From assembly GCA_964494205.1 (NCBI GenBank), contig CAZBRD010000005.1, positions 62,001 through 126,000 of the forward strand: a DNA stretch of 64,000 nucleotides, read 5' to 3'. Source of the stretch: JBBTCX01 sp964494205. Its GTDB lineage: Bacteria > Planctomycetota > Phycisphaerae > UBA1845. The position numbers and the translations under genes are program-made. A model generated the notes under the pieces. That model was not told the origin of the DNA. It saw only the letters and a program-made list of their open reading frames with translations, and did no database searches. The first letter of the stretch is position 1; each line of letters begins with the position of its first letter. Shown here one piece after another: positions 44,334 to 52,437 of the stretch.

Positions 44334-44346
44334 GATCACCTCCGGA

Positions 44347-44380
44347 GGGTGGCACGGTCAAGCCGCAGCTTGGCCGTGGC
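44347..44380 (+). repeat. R5 interspersed repeat
   Basis: Nearly identical to the copy at 41750-41783, on the same strand. Confidence 0.75.
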
Positions 44381-44412
44381 GAATTAACTCTCATCTCAAC
44401 TGGATATGGCGT

Positions 44413-44448
44413 TATGCCTTCTGCCTAATGCCTATTCCCTCTTGCCTC
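44413..44448 (+). repeat. R7 heptad repeat
   Basis: TATGCCTTCTGCCTAATGCC followed by TATTCCCTCTTGCCTC: five seven-base units. Confidence 0.65.
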
Positions 44449-44499
44449 CGTCACCCAATCGTGTATGACCGCACCCAAGTACCCCAAGGCTCGCGTGCT

Positions 44500-45393
44500 A
44501 TGACCACCTACATCGTCCTCACCATCATCGGCCTGCTCGCCGGTATCGCCGGCGGATTGCTCGGCGTCGGTGGGAGCATCGTCATGATCCCCGCCATGAA
44601 CGAGTTCCTCGGCCCGAACCAACATCTCTACCAGGCAGCCGCCATGATCGTGAACTTCTTCATCGTCGTCCCCGCGATGATTCACCACCGCCGCGTCAAC
44701 GCCATCAATCCCGACGTCATTCGTGCCATCGTCCCGATTGCTCTCGTCTCGATGCTCATAGGTGTACTGCTCAGCGAACACCCCGCGCTATCCGGCGGCG
44801 GTGAGAAACATCTTCGCCTCCTCTTCGGACTCTTTCTCCTCTGCATCTGCGTCGCCGACATTTATCGCCTGTTCCGCCGCAAACGAACCGCCATCGACGA
44901 ACTCAGCCGCGATCAGGATGCCGACGGCACAACGTCTCCCGTCATGACTTGGCGCAAGGCCGCGATGATCGGTATCCCGACCGGCCTCGTCGGCGGCGCA
45001 CTCGGCGTCGGCGGCGGAATCCTCGCAGTCCCGTTACAGCGAAAAATATTGCGCATACCCATCCGTAACGCGATCGCCAACTCCGCAACCATCATCATCA
45101 CCACCAGCTTCGTCGGCGCGATCGTCAAGAACTACGCCTACGTCAAAGAGCACCACGGAGAAATGCGATCCTTCATCCTCGCCGCCGTTCTCATCCCCTC
45201 CGCCATCTTCGGAAGCGCGATCGGCAGCCGACTTGTCCACAAGCTCCCCGTGCGCACAGTTCGCGTTTGCTTCTTTTGCGCGCTGTTCATCGTAGCCTCA
45301 CGGCTGACTTACCAATCCGCCCTCGCCATCGCCGGTTCCATTCACCCACAACCGCACTCGATTAGCGCAATTCCTGCAGCCCACTCGCCGTAG
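44500..45393 (+). CDS. TauE/SafE family anion or sulfite exporter-like permease
   Basis: A 297-residue inner-membrane protein with two homologous halves, each carrying the family Gly-rich motif: GLLAGIAGGLLGVGGSIVMIPAM near the start and GIPTGLVGGALGVGGGILAVPL in the second half. About eight membrane helices. Members export sulfite, sulfoacetate or related organic anions; the substrate here cannot be told. The start at 44500 gives the standard MTTYIVLTIIGLLAG N terminus. It stands alone behind a repeat cluster. Confidence 0.9.
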   Translation: MTTYIVLTIIGLLAGIAGGLLGVGGSIVMIPAMNEFLGPNQHLYQAAAMIVNFFIVVPAMIHHRRVNAINPDVIRAIVPIALVSMLIGVLLSEHPALSGGGEKHLRLLFGLFLLCICVADIYRLFRRKRTAIDELSRDQDADGTTSPVMTWRKAAMIGIPTGLVGGALGVGGGILAVPLQRKILRIPIRNAIANSATIIITTSFVGAIVKNYAYVKEHHGEMRSFILAAVLIPSAIFGSAIGSRLVHKLPVRTVRVCFFCALFIVASRLTYQSALAIAGSIHPQPHSISAIPAAHSP

Positions 45394-45698
45394 TGAGTCC
45401 TCCGCGCTTTACAACGCGGCCCACCAACTATCCGCAAGGTAACTCAGAGGTCGATAGTATTTGCAATGACATTTGGATAAACGACAAAATTGGTGATCGT
45501 TGAATCAGGCGAGCTGCGGTAGCGGCGATCGCGGCCAGCCCACGGCGGAAGCCGTGGGGATATTGATCTCCACCAATTGTCATAGCCCCGGAAGGGGCGA
45601 TCGTAAGACGTTTCCGAATCGGCTCGCAATGCGACACGCGCTTCACGATCGCTCATTGTTCGAAATTAGGAATGTTGTATCGCACAGGAGGTGTGAAC
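45394..45698. other. Gap between TauE/SafE gene and small lipoprotein gene
   Basis: A 305-bp gap dominated by the R3 repeat (45513-45603). No other gene or RNA is seen. Confidence 0.5.
45513..45603 (+). repeat. R3 composite repeat, intact copy
   Basis: About 91 bp: GCTGCGGTAGCGGCGATCGC, then a hairpin CCCACGGC-GGAA-GCCGTGGG, about 30 variable bases, and GCCCCGGAAGGGGC with GATCG. It is the best comparison for the MITE-disrupted copy at 48758-49054; a third copy is at 52530-52620. Confidence 0.75.
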
Positions 45699-45923
45699 AT
45701 GGCAGCTCGTCATCATCGAACCAAACTTGGAATATCAATCGGCACCGCGGTCATCGCAATTACCGTCGCCTCGTCCGGCTGCACGATGCCCTACGGAAGA
45801 CAATTCCGCGACACCGCCCTGCCCGGCATTCAATCAGGCGTGCAATCGATCCTTACCGGATTTGTCGACGGTGTCTTTGCCTCCATCGAACCCGAAGCCG
45901 ACAGCAACGACGCATCACCCTGA
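45699..45923 (+). CDS. Very small lipoprotein, function unknown
   Basis: A 74-residue protein with a signal peptide ending in a Cys (TKLGISIGTAVIAITVASSGC), so probably lipidated. The mature part (TMPYGRQFRDTALPGIQSGVQSILTGFVDGVFASIEPEADSNDASP) is one amphipathic helical stretch and an acidic tail. AGGAGG lies seven bases before the ATG at 45699, which supports a real gene; longer frames start at 45672. Nothing in the sequence gives a function. Confidence 0.75.
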   Translation: MAARHHRTKLGISIGTAVIAITVASSGCTMPYGRQFRDTALPGIQSGVQSILTGFVDGVFASIEPEADSNDASP

Positions 45924-45929
45924 TGCCAT

Positions 45930-46045
45930 CAGAACCGCGACCGCAATGAAGCGGCCCAATCGTCGCATCAGAATCGCAACTGCAAAGGGGCGGCCTCTCG
46001 CAGTATGAGAACCGCGACTACATAAGAGCGACCACTTGCGATCGA
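45930..46045 (+). repeat. Degenerate tandem repeat, three units of 38-39 bp
   Basis: Units begin at 45931 (AGAACCGCGACCGCAATGAA), 45970 (AGAATCGCAACTGCAAAGGG) and 46008 (AGAACCGCGACTACATAAGA), each followed by a GCGGCC- or GCGACC-like block. Similar GAACCGCGACCG-type units are widespread in planctomycete genomes as far as I recall. Confidence 0.6.
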
Positions 46046-46049
46046 AACT

Positions 46050-46080
46050 CCCCCCTTACTAAGGGGGGACAAAGGGGGGT
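46050..46080 (+). repeat. R4 interspersed repeat
   Basis: CCCCCCTTACTAAGGGGGGA followed by CAAAGGGGGGT; hairpin CCCCCCTTA/TAAGGGGGG. Same strand as the copies at 47853 and 49657. Confidence 0.8.
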
Positions 46081-46289
46081 CTCCACAGCCACGCAACCGC
46101 TACTTTTCTATGAATTCCACACTTAATCCGCACTTGGCAAAAATTGTCGACTCGTGCGCACACTTTGCCCAACACCCTCCATTCGGCCCGCGTTCAAACG
46201 ACAAAAAGCAACATCGAGACCTCGCCGACGCCCCCTGCTAGAATATCCCATACGTCGAACCATCAATCAGAACCAAACGGAGCATCGAC

Positions 46290-47897
46290 TTGCCCACCGC
46301 AAAGACCGGCCGCCGACTCACATGGCCCGTCATTGGACTAACGCTCGTCGTCGCAGCCTTCGGCCTCGCCGCGGGCGGCATCGCTCTTTCTTTGCAGCAA
46401 GCAGAAGCCCTCTCAACCCGCCTCACCGTCCACGCTCAAGCCCGTGCAGGCCAGATCGCGACGACCGCCGCCGATCTCTTCCACCATCAGCTTAACTCTG
46501 CCCTCCGCGGCGCAGCCGAACGCGCCCGCTATCGCCCACAAAATCCATGGACCGCGCCGCCAGATTGGCCCGTCTGGATCACCGACCTTTTCTCATGGGA
46601 CGGCCATGTCCTCACACCCCTCACACCACCGGCCAACAACGATGAAAAGGCGGTAGCCGAGTTCAAGAAGTCCACCTCTGAAGTAGAGCTACTGATGCGC
46701 TCGCGCATGCTGTCGCCTGCCACCAACCCATTTTCGGATGGCGACACCGAGCGCGCATTCGTGATCTACGACGACACGCACGACAAGACCCGCGCCGTGG
46801 CTGTACTTCTCACAAGAGACGCCTTCGACCTCCCGCGATATCTAGTCGCCGTCATCAGTCCGCAATGGCTCCGCGAAGACATGCTGGAACCGCTCGTCGC
46901 TCTCGACGACGGCATCAAAATCGTCTCAACCGCCGACGTCAACGCCCCGTGGTCCCAGACCATCGGTGGCATTCGCGTCTGGTCAATTCAACCAAGCGAG
47001 GAATACGCCCGCGAACAACGCAACGTCGTCGTCGGTCAAACCGTTGCCTACCTCGGCCTGACGCTCGTCTCACTCGGCACCATGCTCGCCGCCATGTGGA
47101 GCCTTTCCCGCGTCGCCCGTCGCGAAATCAAACTCGCCGATTTGAAATCAAACTTCGTCGCCGACGTTTCTCACGAATTGAAAACCCCGCTGGCCCTCAT
47201 TCGCCTCTACGCCGAAACACTCATGGGCGGCCGCGTGCCCACCGAAGAAAAACGCCAGGAGTATTACTCCATCATTAACCGCGAGAGCACCCGCCTCACC
47301 AACCTCATCAACAACATTCTCGACTTCTCGCGCATCGAAGCCGGCAAGAAGGAATACACCCTCGAATCCACCGACGTCGGCGAAGTCGTTCGCGAGATTT
47401 ACAACACCTACCGCGCGGAGCTCGACGACAAAGGTTTCGAACACCGTCTCGTTGTCCAGGATGGCCTTCCCAAAATCCCGGCTGATCGCGACGCCGTTTC
47501 GCAGACGCTACTCAACCTCATGAGCAACGCGGTCAAATACTCCGAAGACGACAAGTTCGTGGGCATCGACGTCCGCCCCGACACCCGCCGCGATGTGGAA
47601 GGCGTCTTGATCACAGTCGAAGACCGCGGCATCGGCATTCGCCCCGAGGACCGGACACGCCTGTTCGAGGGCTTCTACCGCGTCCCGGATGAACGCGTCC
47701 GCCAGCGCAGCGGCACCGGCCTAGGCCTTTCGGTCGTCAAACACATCATCGACGCCCATCAAGGCACGTTGGAAGTCGAATCGAGACTCGTCAAAGGCAG
47801 CAAGTTCTCTGTGTTTCTACCGGGTGGCAAAGCCAAACGTCCTCCCTTCAATCCCCCCTTAATAAGGGGGGACAAAGGGGGGTCCCTCTCGGATTGA
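46290..47897 (+). CDS. Sensor histidine kinase with repeat-encoded C terminus
   Basis: A 535-residue membrane kinase. Helix 1 (about 11-31) and helix 2 (about 253-273) enclose a periplasmic sensor of about 220 residues without a recognised fold. HisKA follows with phospho-accepting His295 in FVADVSHELKTPLALIRLY, then the N box (LLNLMSNAVKYSED), G1 (DRGIGI) and G2 (GTGLGLSVVKHIIDAH). No HAMP domain is evident. The start is TTG at 46290 with GGAG seven bases upstream. The last residues after FLPGGKAK, including NPPLIRGDKGG, are the translation of an R4 repeat. Its partner is the response regulator 50 bases downstream. Confidence 0.92.
   Translation: MPTAKTGRRLTWPVIGLTLVVAAFGLAAGGIALSLQQAEALSTRLTVHAQARAGQIATTAADLFHHQLNSALRGAAERARYRPQNPWTAPPDWPVWITDLFSWDGHVLTPLTPPANNDEKAVAEFKKSTSEVELLMRSRMLSPATNPFSDGDTERAFVIYDDTHDKTRAVAVLLTRDAFDLPRYLVAVISPQWLREDMLEPLVALDDGIKIVSTADVNAPWSQTIGGIRVWSIQPSEEYAREQRNVVVGQTVAYLGLTLVSLGTMLAAMWSLSRVARREIKLADLKSNFVADVSHELKTPLALIRLYAETLMGGRVPTEEKRQEYYSIINRESTRLTNLINNILDFSRIEAGKKEYTLESTDVGEVVREIYNTYRAELDDKGFEHRLVVQDGLPKIPADRDAVSQTLLNLMSNAVKYSEDDKFVGIDVRPDTRRDVEGVLITVEDRGIGIRPEDRTRLFEGFYRVPDERVRQRSGTGLGLSVVKHIIDAHQGTLEVESRLVKGSKFSVFLPGGKAKRPPFNPPLIRGDKGGSLSD
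47853..47883 (+). repeat. R4 repeat encoding the end of the histidine kinase
   Basis: CCCCCCTTAATAAGGGGGGA then CAAAGGGGGGT. Read in the kinase frame as PPLIRGDKGG; the kinase stop lies 11 bases beyond it. Confidence 0.85.
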
Positions 47898-47947
47898 TCG
47901 CAAGATACAGACCTGCTTACAATATGGCGGGTGCAGGAGAAGTAACG

Positions 47948-48628
47948 ATGGCAAGAATACTGATCGGTGAAGACGAAGCCGCGATGGCCCAAGGCCTCCG
48001 CGACAACCTGGAATTCGAAGGCTACGAAGCCGTCGTCACCGGCGACGGCGAAGCCGCCCTCAAAGCGGCTCTCGAAAGAAGCCCAGACCTTGTGCTCCTC
48101 GACATCATGATGCCCAAGATGGACGGCCTCGAAGTCTGCCGCCGCATCCGCGAAGCCGGTCTCATGATCCCGATCCTGATGCTCACCGCAAAGAGTCAGG
48201 AGATCGACGTCGTTCGCGGCCTCGAAGCTGGCGCCGACGACTACATCACCAAACCGTTCAGCATTCGCGAACTTCTCGCCCGCGTTAAAGCCGCCCTTCG
48301 GCGCACCAGCGCCTCCAAAGGCGTCTCGCGCGTCCTTCGCATTGGCGATTCCACCGTCGACATGGTCAAAGGCAAAGTCGAGCGCGGCAGCGAATCCTTC
48401 AACCTCGGCCACTTCGAATTGGAAATTCTGAAAATGCTCGTCGAGAACGCCGAGAAGCCCGTCGAACGAAACAAAATCCTCGACGTAATCTGGGACCTCG
48501 AAGGTTTCCCCGCCAACCGCACCGTCGACAATCACATCGTCAGCTTGCGGCGCAAGATCGAACCCGACCCCAAACACCCGCGACACATAGTGACCGTGCA
48601 CAGTATCGGCTACAAGTTTGTTCCGTAG
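47948..48628 (+). CDS. OmpR/PhoB-family response regulator
   Basis: A 226-residue two-domain transcription factor. The receiver has acidic residues GEDEA (8-11), phospho-acceptor Asp52 in LVLLDIMMPKMDG, the Thr in LMLTAK and the Lys in ITKPF. The winged-helix domain ends with FPANRTVDNHIVSLRRKIEP and HIVTVHSIGYKFV. The ATG at 47948 has AGGAG eight bases upstream; the ATG at 47924 is a less likely alternative. Co-transcribed with the histidine kinase. Its target genes cannot be read from the window. Confidence 0.95.
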   Translation: MARILIGEDEAAMAQGLRDNLEFEGYEAVVTGDGEAALKAALERSPDLVLLDIMMPKMDGLEVCRRIREAGLMIPILMLTAKSQEIDVVRGLEAGADDYITKPFSIRELLARVKAALRRTSASKGVSRVLRIGDSTVDMVKGKVERGSESFNLGHFELEILKMLVENAEKPVERNKILDVIWDLEGFPANRTVDNHIVSLRRKIEPDPKHPRHIVTVHSIGYKFVP

Positions 48629-48757
48629 TAAGTGATCACCAAGCAAGCATTCTCAACGGTGTTCTTTACCAACTGTCTGGCAGTTAGTGCCGCAGGTTGC
48701 CCTAAAACAATCGAAAAGTTGCCTCACAAAACACACGCAATTTGAACAGTTCCCTCG

Positions 48758-49054
48758 TAGCCGCGGTAGCGGCGACACGCGGTCAGCCCACGGTGGAAAC
48801 CAATGGTATCCACACAAGTTGCCAACCTCGATCGCCCGGACGGGCGCACGACAGTTGCCAGTGACTTCAGTCACTGGATTCGAACTCTTTTTCTCGACTT
48901 TCCGCCCGGATGGGCGGACGAAGGATGCTTGGAACTCTCCGCAGGCACTAAGAAAACGGGCTCGCATCATCTGTAAAGTTGCGTAGATACCATTGGTGGA
49001 AACCGTGGGACATTGCGATCCCCAAAAAATTGCAAGCCCCGGCCGGGGCGATCG
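48758..49054 (+). repeat. R3 composite repeat split by a MITE
   Basis: Left part 48758-48801 (GCCGCGGTAGCGGCGACACG ... CAGCCCAC-GGTGGAAACC) and right part 48995-49054 (GGTGGAAACC-GTGGGACATT ... GCCCCGGCCGGGGC-GATCG). Removing one GGTGGAAACC and the bases between restores an R3 unit matching 45513-45603. Confidence 0.8.
48802..48994. mobile_element. 193-bp MITE with 19-bp terminal inverted repeats and 10-bp target duplication
   Basis: Left end AATGGTATCCACACAAGTT (48802-48820); the reverse complement of the right end (48976-48994) is AATGGTATCTACGCAACTT, 16 of 19 identical. The perfect direct repeat GGTGGAAACC flanks both sides (48792-48801 and 48995-49004). Inside are a palindrome CAGTGACT-TC-AGTCACTG and two GCCCGG-type hairpins, but no gene. 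It would be moved in trans by a transposase not present here; 10-bp duplications occur for example among IS4-group elements (inference). Confidence 0.8.
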
Positions 49055-49071
49055 ACCCAAACGACTCGGTG

Positions 49072-49105
49072 GGTGGCATAGCCAAGCGGAGCGCCGCCAT
49101 GCACG
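49072..49105 (+). repeat. R6 interspersed repeat
   Basis: GGTGGCATAGCCAAGCGGAG followed by CGCCGCCATGCACG; the best-preserved R6 copy. Confidence 0.6.
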
Positions 49106-49301
49106 GTTAGTTCACGCAGGCGCGCCAGTCACAAGAAATATCTCAATTGTTGTTTCGTCGAGTTATGAAAAGTTGTGATGCGGCGCGTCGTGGCAAGTAA
49201 CGCGTTCACCAATGCGGTCAAGCACCAGAATAACCATGACGCTCTCGTTCTTTGCGTGAAAAATCAGGGAAATTCTATCGATTGCGACACACCAAACATC
49301 A

Positions 49302-49328
49302 ATTGCCTAATGCCTGCTGGCTAGTCCC
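49302..49328 (+). repeat. R7 heptad repeat
   Basis: TTGCCTAATGCCTGCTGGCT then AGTCCCT. Its tail matches the copy at 24595, which also ends GGCTAGTCCC. Confidence 0.65.
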
Positions 49329-49423
49329 TTCCCTGTCGCCATTCGTACAAATCAATCGACAAGGTCTTACACCACATTGCTGACAGTCTGGGCTATGATT
49401 GGACGTCTACAAGACAGAAATAA

Positions 49424-49541
49424 CGGTGCGCCGGCAACGAACCAATAACAACGCCCTGATCTATCCCTCCTGCCGGTTTGACGCACCGGCTCTAACACAG
49501 GACGGGTCGGATGTGAGAACACACTCATCCGACCCGTACTC
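49424..49541 (+). ncRNA. Candidate structured small RNA with terminator-like hairpin
   Basis: CGGTGCG (49424-49430) pairs perfectly with CGCACCG (49482-49488); directly inside, CCGGCA (49431-49436) pairs with TGCCGG (49471-49476), leaving a 5-base bulge and a 34-base loop. A second hairpin has a perfect 12-bp stem (ACGGGTCGGATG 49502-49513, CATCCGACCCGT 49526-49537) followed by ACTCTTTT. A TATGAT at about 49394 could be a -10 element, without a good -35. It fits no RNA family I know. It could instead be the 3' structure of a convergent transcript. Confidence 0.45.
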
Positions 49542-49656
49542 TTTTGTCGAACATCATTTCGAAAAGCGCACGATATTCCATGACCGCGCACGACAGATTC
49601 GCACCGATGTTTCCTTGCTTTCTGATGAGTCTCCTTACGCGTGCAAGGAATCTCTT

Positions 49657-49687
49657 CCCCCCTTGATAAGGGAGGACAAAGGGGGGT
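49657..49687 (+). repeat. R4 interspersed repeat
   Basis: CCCCCCTTGATAAGGGAGGA then CAAAGGGGGGT, just beyond the 3' end of the CRTAC1-like gene. Confidence 0.8.
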
Positions 49688-49704
49688 CTCGCTGCTAGAT
49701 AAAC

Positions 49705-52437
49705 CTACCGTCGTCGAATTCCACGAAGTGAAACGAACCCAGCCAACATCATCACCAAGGTGACAAAACTCATCGCACCGCAAACCCGCGGCTGCTCACC
49801 AACATCCTGCCCAGCCTCATTGTCGTTCGGATTTGCTGCGTTGTCATTGTTCGACGCCCCGCCATCTACATTATCCGATGGAACATCCGGCCCATCGTCC
49901 GGCACCTCGACAACATTGTCATTCACATTGTCATCGGGCCCATCAACCTCCGCCCGACTCAACGCCCAAACCGCCACGTCCAACGGCTCCATGTCCGCGT
50001 CGTTCGCAATGACAGAAATCTCTGCTTCGTAGAATTCGCCCGGCTCAAATCCGGTGCGATCAAGCATGAGCCTATGCGTCTGCACATGATTCTCTGCGTC
50101 AATCGCGCCCGATTCCGGCTCAACCCTAAGCCATCGCGCCTCCGCCACCACCTTATAGCCCACGCTGTCCCCGTCCTGCAGCGTGATCGCGAATTCCAAC
50201 TCATCCAAATCGTCGCCGAATTCCAACCGCACAGGCGAAACGACCAGCTTGGCCACCGACACCGGCGTCCGCGTGACAACGATCGCATCACTCCCCGATA
50301 GCCCTTGCTGATCGGTGGCCGTAATCGTGAATTCATTCTCGCCTACCACCACCGCATGCGTACCGCAATTCCACGTGCCACCCGCTGGCACGCACGCGCC
50401 GCTGCCCGCATCAGACTGCCACACAACCGTCGCCACCGCGTTCGATGCCGTAACGCTGCACGCCAGCGAAATCTCGCTCCCATCGATCGTCAAGTTCGCC
50501 AAGGCCGACGGCGACGTAATCGACACCACCGGCGGCAACTCAACCGGCTCATCCACACCAACAATCGTAACCACACGACTCGCCGACAATCCCTGATAAG
50601 TCGCCGTCACTGTAACATTCGCAACGTCCGCATTCGCCGCAATCGCCAGCAATCCACCAGAGTTGATCGTCGCAGCGTTCGAAGGCGCAACCGCCCAAGC
50701 CACCTGCGTCGTCAAATCCGCATCAGCCGCATACCAGAACTGCCCACTCGCACTGAACGCCTGTGACGCTCCCGTCGCCACGCTGCTCGGCCCCACAAGA
50801 TCCAAGCCCACCAGCACAGCCGCCGGAAGCGGCGCCCCCTCAACGATAGTTATCCGTCGATCGCCCGGCACATTCGGAATCGTCGTCGACGCGCCGCCGG
50901 GCCAATCAATTCGCACCGAATCCGCTTTAGTCGCCGCACCCAACCCATAGAACGCTTCCAACGGCGGAGTCGTATAGAAACTCCCGCCGCCAATGATCTC
51001 GCGCAACTGCGTCTTTCCGCTCGCCGTCACGCGCACCTTCGCCCCGATCGCATCGCGATTCCGCGTCGTCCCCTTCAGATTAATCCCCAGCCAATGGTTC
51101 GACGTCGGCGTTACGTTCTCATACAACCGCGCCGGCTGAGCCACGTTCAGAATCAGCAAGTCAAGATCGCCATCCGCGTCATAATCGAACGGCACAAACC
51201 CGCGACCGTTGCCGTGATCGTCCGCCCCCGCAGCCTCACCAATCTCCGTAAAATACCCCGATCCATTCGGATGTTGCCCGCCGCCATCATTCACAAACAA
51301 CTTGGCGGGCCGATCCGACCAATACCCACCGTCACCCGCACTGCGACCATTCACCGCGTACAGGTCGAGGTCACCATCAAGGTCAACGTCGAAAAACGAG
51401 GTCCCCCATCCCCAGAACGTATCCCACACCCCGCGCGCGACAGCCTGATCCGAAAACGGACTCGGCAGACCGTCATTCACCAGCAATAAGTTCGTCCGCA
51501 CCATCTGATTCGGCGGCGCTAGCGTGATGTTCGTCGTGTAAATATCGAGATCGCCATCGCCCTCAATATCGCCGATCGCCACACCCATATCATTTCCACT
51601 CTGATACGCGCAGCAGTGAAAGACGTTCAGCTCAACCGAAATGTCCGTAAAAGTCGGCGGCCCACCAGCGTGCGTATCAAGTCGAAAATAATAGTTCGGC
51701 TCAAAATCGACAGCCGTAAAAAGGTCTTGATCCCCATCCTGATCGAAGTCCACAAACACCGGCGTCCACGTCTGCATCTGCGTCGCGGGCGTGCGCAACC
51801 CCATCGCCTGCGTCACGTCCTCGAACTGCAAGTTCCCGCGATTGTGATAAAGATAATTCGACGGCGTACCCAGAAGCGTGTCCCACGTCGTCACATACAC
51901 ATCGAGCAATCCATCCCCGTCATAATCGCTCGCAGCCATTCCGCCCAGAATGATCGCATTCGGCGTGAACCCCGACCCCGCTGTCACATTCACAAACGTC
52001 CCGCCATCATTCCGAAAAACCTGCGACGGCGTCAGCCCCGAATACCCCTGCGTGTCATTGCCCAGCAACAAATCCGGATCACCGTCGTTATCAAAATCCA
52101 GCATCAGCGCAACACGACTCGAACCGGTGTTGTTCAGACCGGTACCCGCCGTCACGTTCGTGAACGTCTTGTCACCGTTGTTGCGATAAAGCTGATTAGG
52201 CCACCCGTAAGAGTCGAGCATGTAAACGTCGAGGTCACGGTCTCCGTCGTAATCAGCGATCGCCGGCCCCGACCCCGCCCACGTCGAAGGCCCATAAGGC
52301 GAAGCAGGAGGAATCGGCGTGTGATGAACAAAATCAAACCCGCTTGATTGATTGGCGTCGATGAAAGTCACCTGCGCGAAGGAAGCAATCGGAGTATGCA
52401 ACACAGCAAGAATTACCAAGAGCACACAGCAAGACAT
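49705..52437 (-). CDS. Secreted CRTAC1-like FG-GAP/ASPIC protein with C-terminal anchor
   Basis: A 910-residue exported protein with a signal peptide (MSCCVLLVILAVLHTPIASFA). Residues about 25-430 are FG-GAP/VCBS repeats with Ca-binding loops (IADYDGDRDLDVYMLDSYG, DFDNDGDPDLLLGND, DYDADGDLDLLILN), followed by an ASPIC/UnbV domain (GINLKGTTRNRDAIGAKVRV, FYGLGAATKADSVRIDWPGG) and Ig/Big-type beta domains. A long Asp/Asn/Pro linker leads to a sorting-type end: Cys-Gly, a membrane helix (FVTLVMMLAGFVSL) and basic RGIRRR. It is probably surface-held by this tail. The start at 52437 was chosen for its signal peptide; an R1 repeat begins at the next base and supplies purines resembling a ribosome-binding site. 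Confidence 0.88.
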   Translation of the reverse strand: MSCCVLLVILAVLHTPIASFAQVTFIDANQSSGFDFVHHTPIPPASPYGPSTWAGSGPAIADYDGDRDLDVYMLDSYGWPNQLYRNNGDKTFTNVTAGTGLNNTGSSRVALMLDFDNDGDPDLLLGNDTQGYSGLTPSQVFRNDGGTFVNVTAGSGFTPNAIILGGMAASDYDGDGLLDVYVTTWDTLLGTPSNYLYHNRGNLQFEDVTQAMGLRTPATQMQTWTPVFVDFDQDGDQDLFTAVDFEPNYYFRLDTHAGGPPTFTDISVELNVFHCCAYQSGNDMGVAIGDIEGDGDLDIYTTNITLAPPNQMVRTNLLLVNDGLPSPFSDQAVARGVWDTFWGWGTSFFDVDLDGDLDLYAVNGRSAGDGGYWSDRPAKLFVNDGGGQHPNGSGYFTEIGEAAGADDHGNGRGFVPFDYDADGDLDLLILNVAQPARLYENVTPTSNHWLGINLKGTTRNRDAIGAKVRVTASGKTQLREIIGGGSFYTTPPLEAFYGLGAATKADSVRIDWPGGASTTIPNVPGDRRITIVEGAPLPAAVLVGLDLVGPSSVATGASQAFSASGQFWYAADADLTTQVAWAVAPSNAATINSGGLLAIAANADVANVTVTATYQGLSASRVVTIVGVDEPVELPPVVSITSPSALANLTIDGSEISLACSVTASNAVATVVWQSDAGSGACVPAGGTWNCGTHAVVVGENEFTITATDQQGLSGSDAIVVTRTPVSVAKLVVSPVRLEFGDDLDELEFAITLQDGDSVGYKVVAEARWLRVEPESGAIDAENHVQTHRLMLDRTGFEPGEFYEAEISVIANDADMEPLDVAVWALSRAEVDGPDDNVNDNVVEVPDDGPDVPSDNVDGGASNNDNAANPNDNEAGQDVGEQPRVCGAMSFVTLVMMLAGFVSLRGIRRR

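Larger units (their letters stand above)
44078..44499. other. Repeat cluster between queA and the TauE/SafE gene
   Basis: A 422-bp gap composed largely of repeats: R2 (44100-44121), R7 runs (44316-44333 and 44413-44448) and R5 (44347-44380). A reading frame through it (from 44170) is only an extension of the TauE frame and is not supported. Confidence 0.65.
45924..46289. other. Gap before the histidine kinase with tandem and R4 repeats
   Basis: A 366-bp gap containing a degenerate 38-39-bp tandem repeat (45930-46045) and an R4 element (46050-46080). The kinase promoter should lie in the last 200 bases; no convincing -35/-10 pair was found. Confidence 0.5.
48629..49704. other. 1.08-kb gene-free region rich in repeats
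   Basis: The longest gene-free stretch in the window. It holds R3 split by a MITE (48758-49054), R6 (49072-49105), R7 (49302-49328), a candidate structured RNA (49424-49541) and R4 (49657-49687). Short reading frames inside it are explained by repeats. Confidence 0.75.

Noticed and set aside
48687..49178. Short open frames in the gene-free kilobase
   Set aside because: They cross the MITE and R3/R6 repeats, have no ribosome-binding site and no similarity to known protein motifs.
49618..49660. Possible hammerhead ribozyme (CTGATGAG)
   Set aside because: The required GAAA core and three-stem layout are absent; only the CTGATGA string matches.
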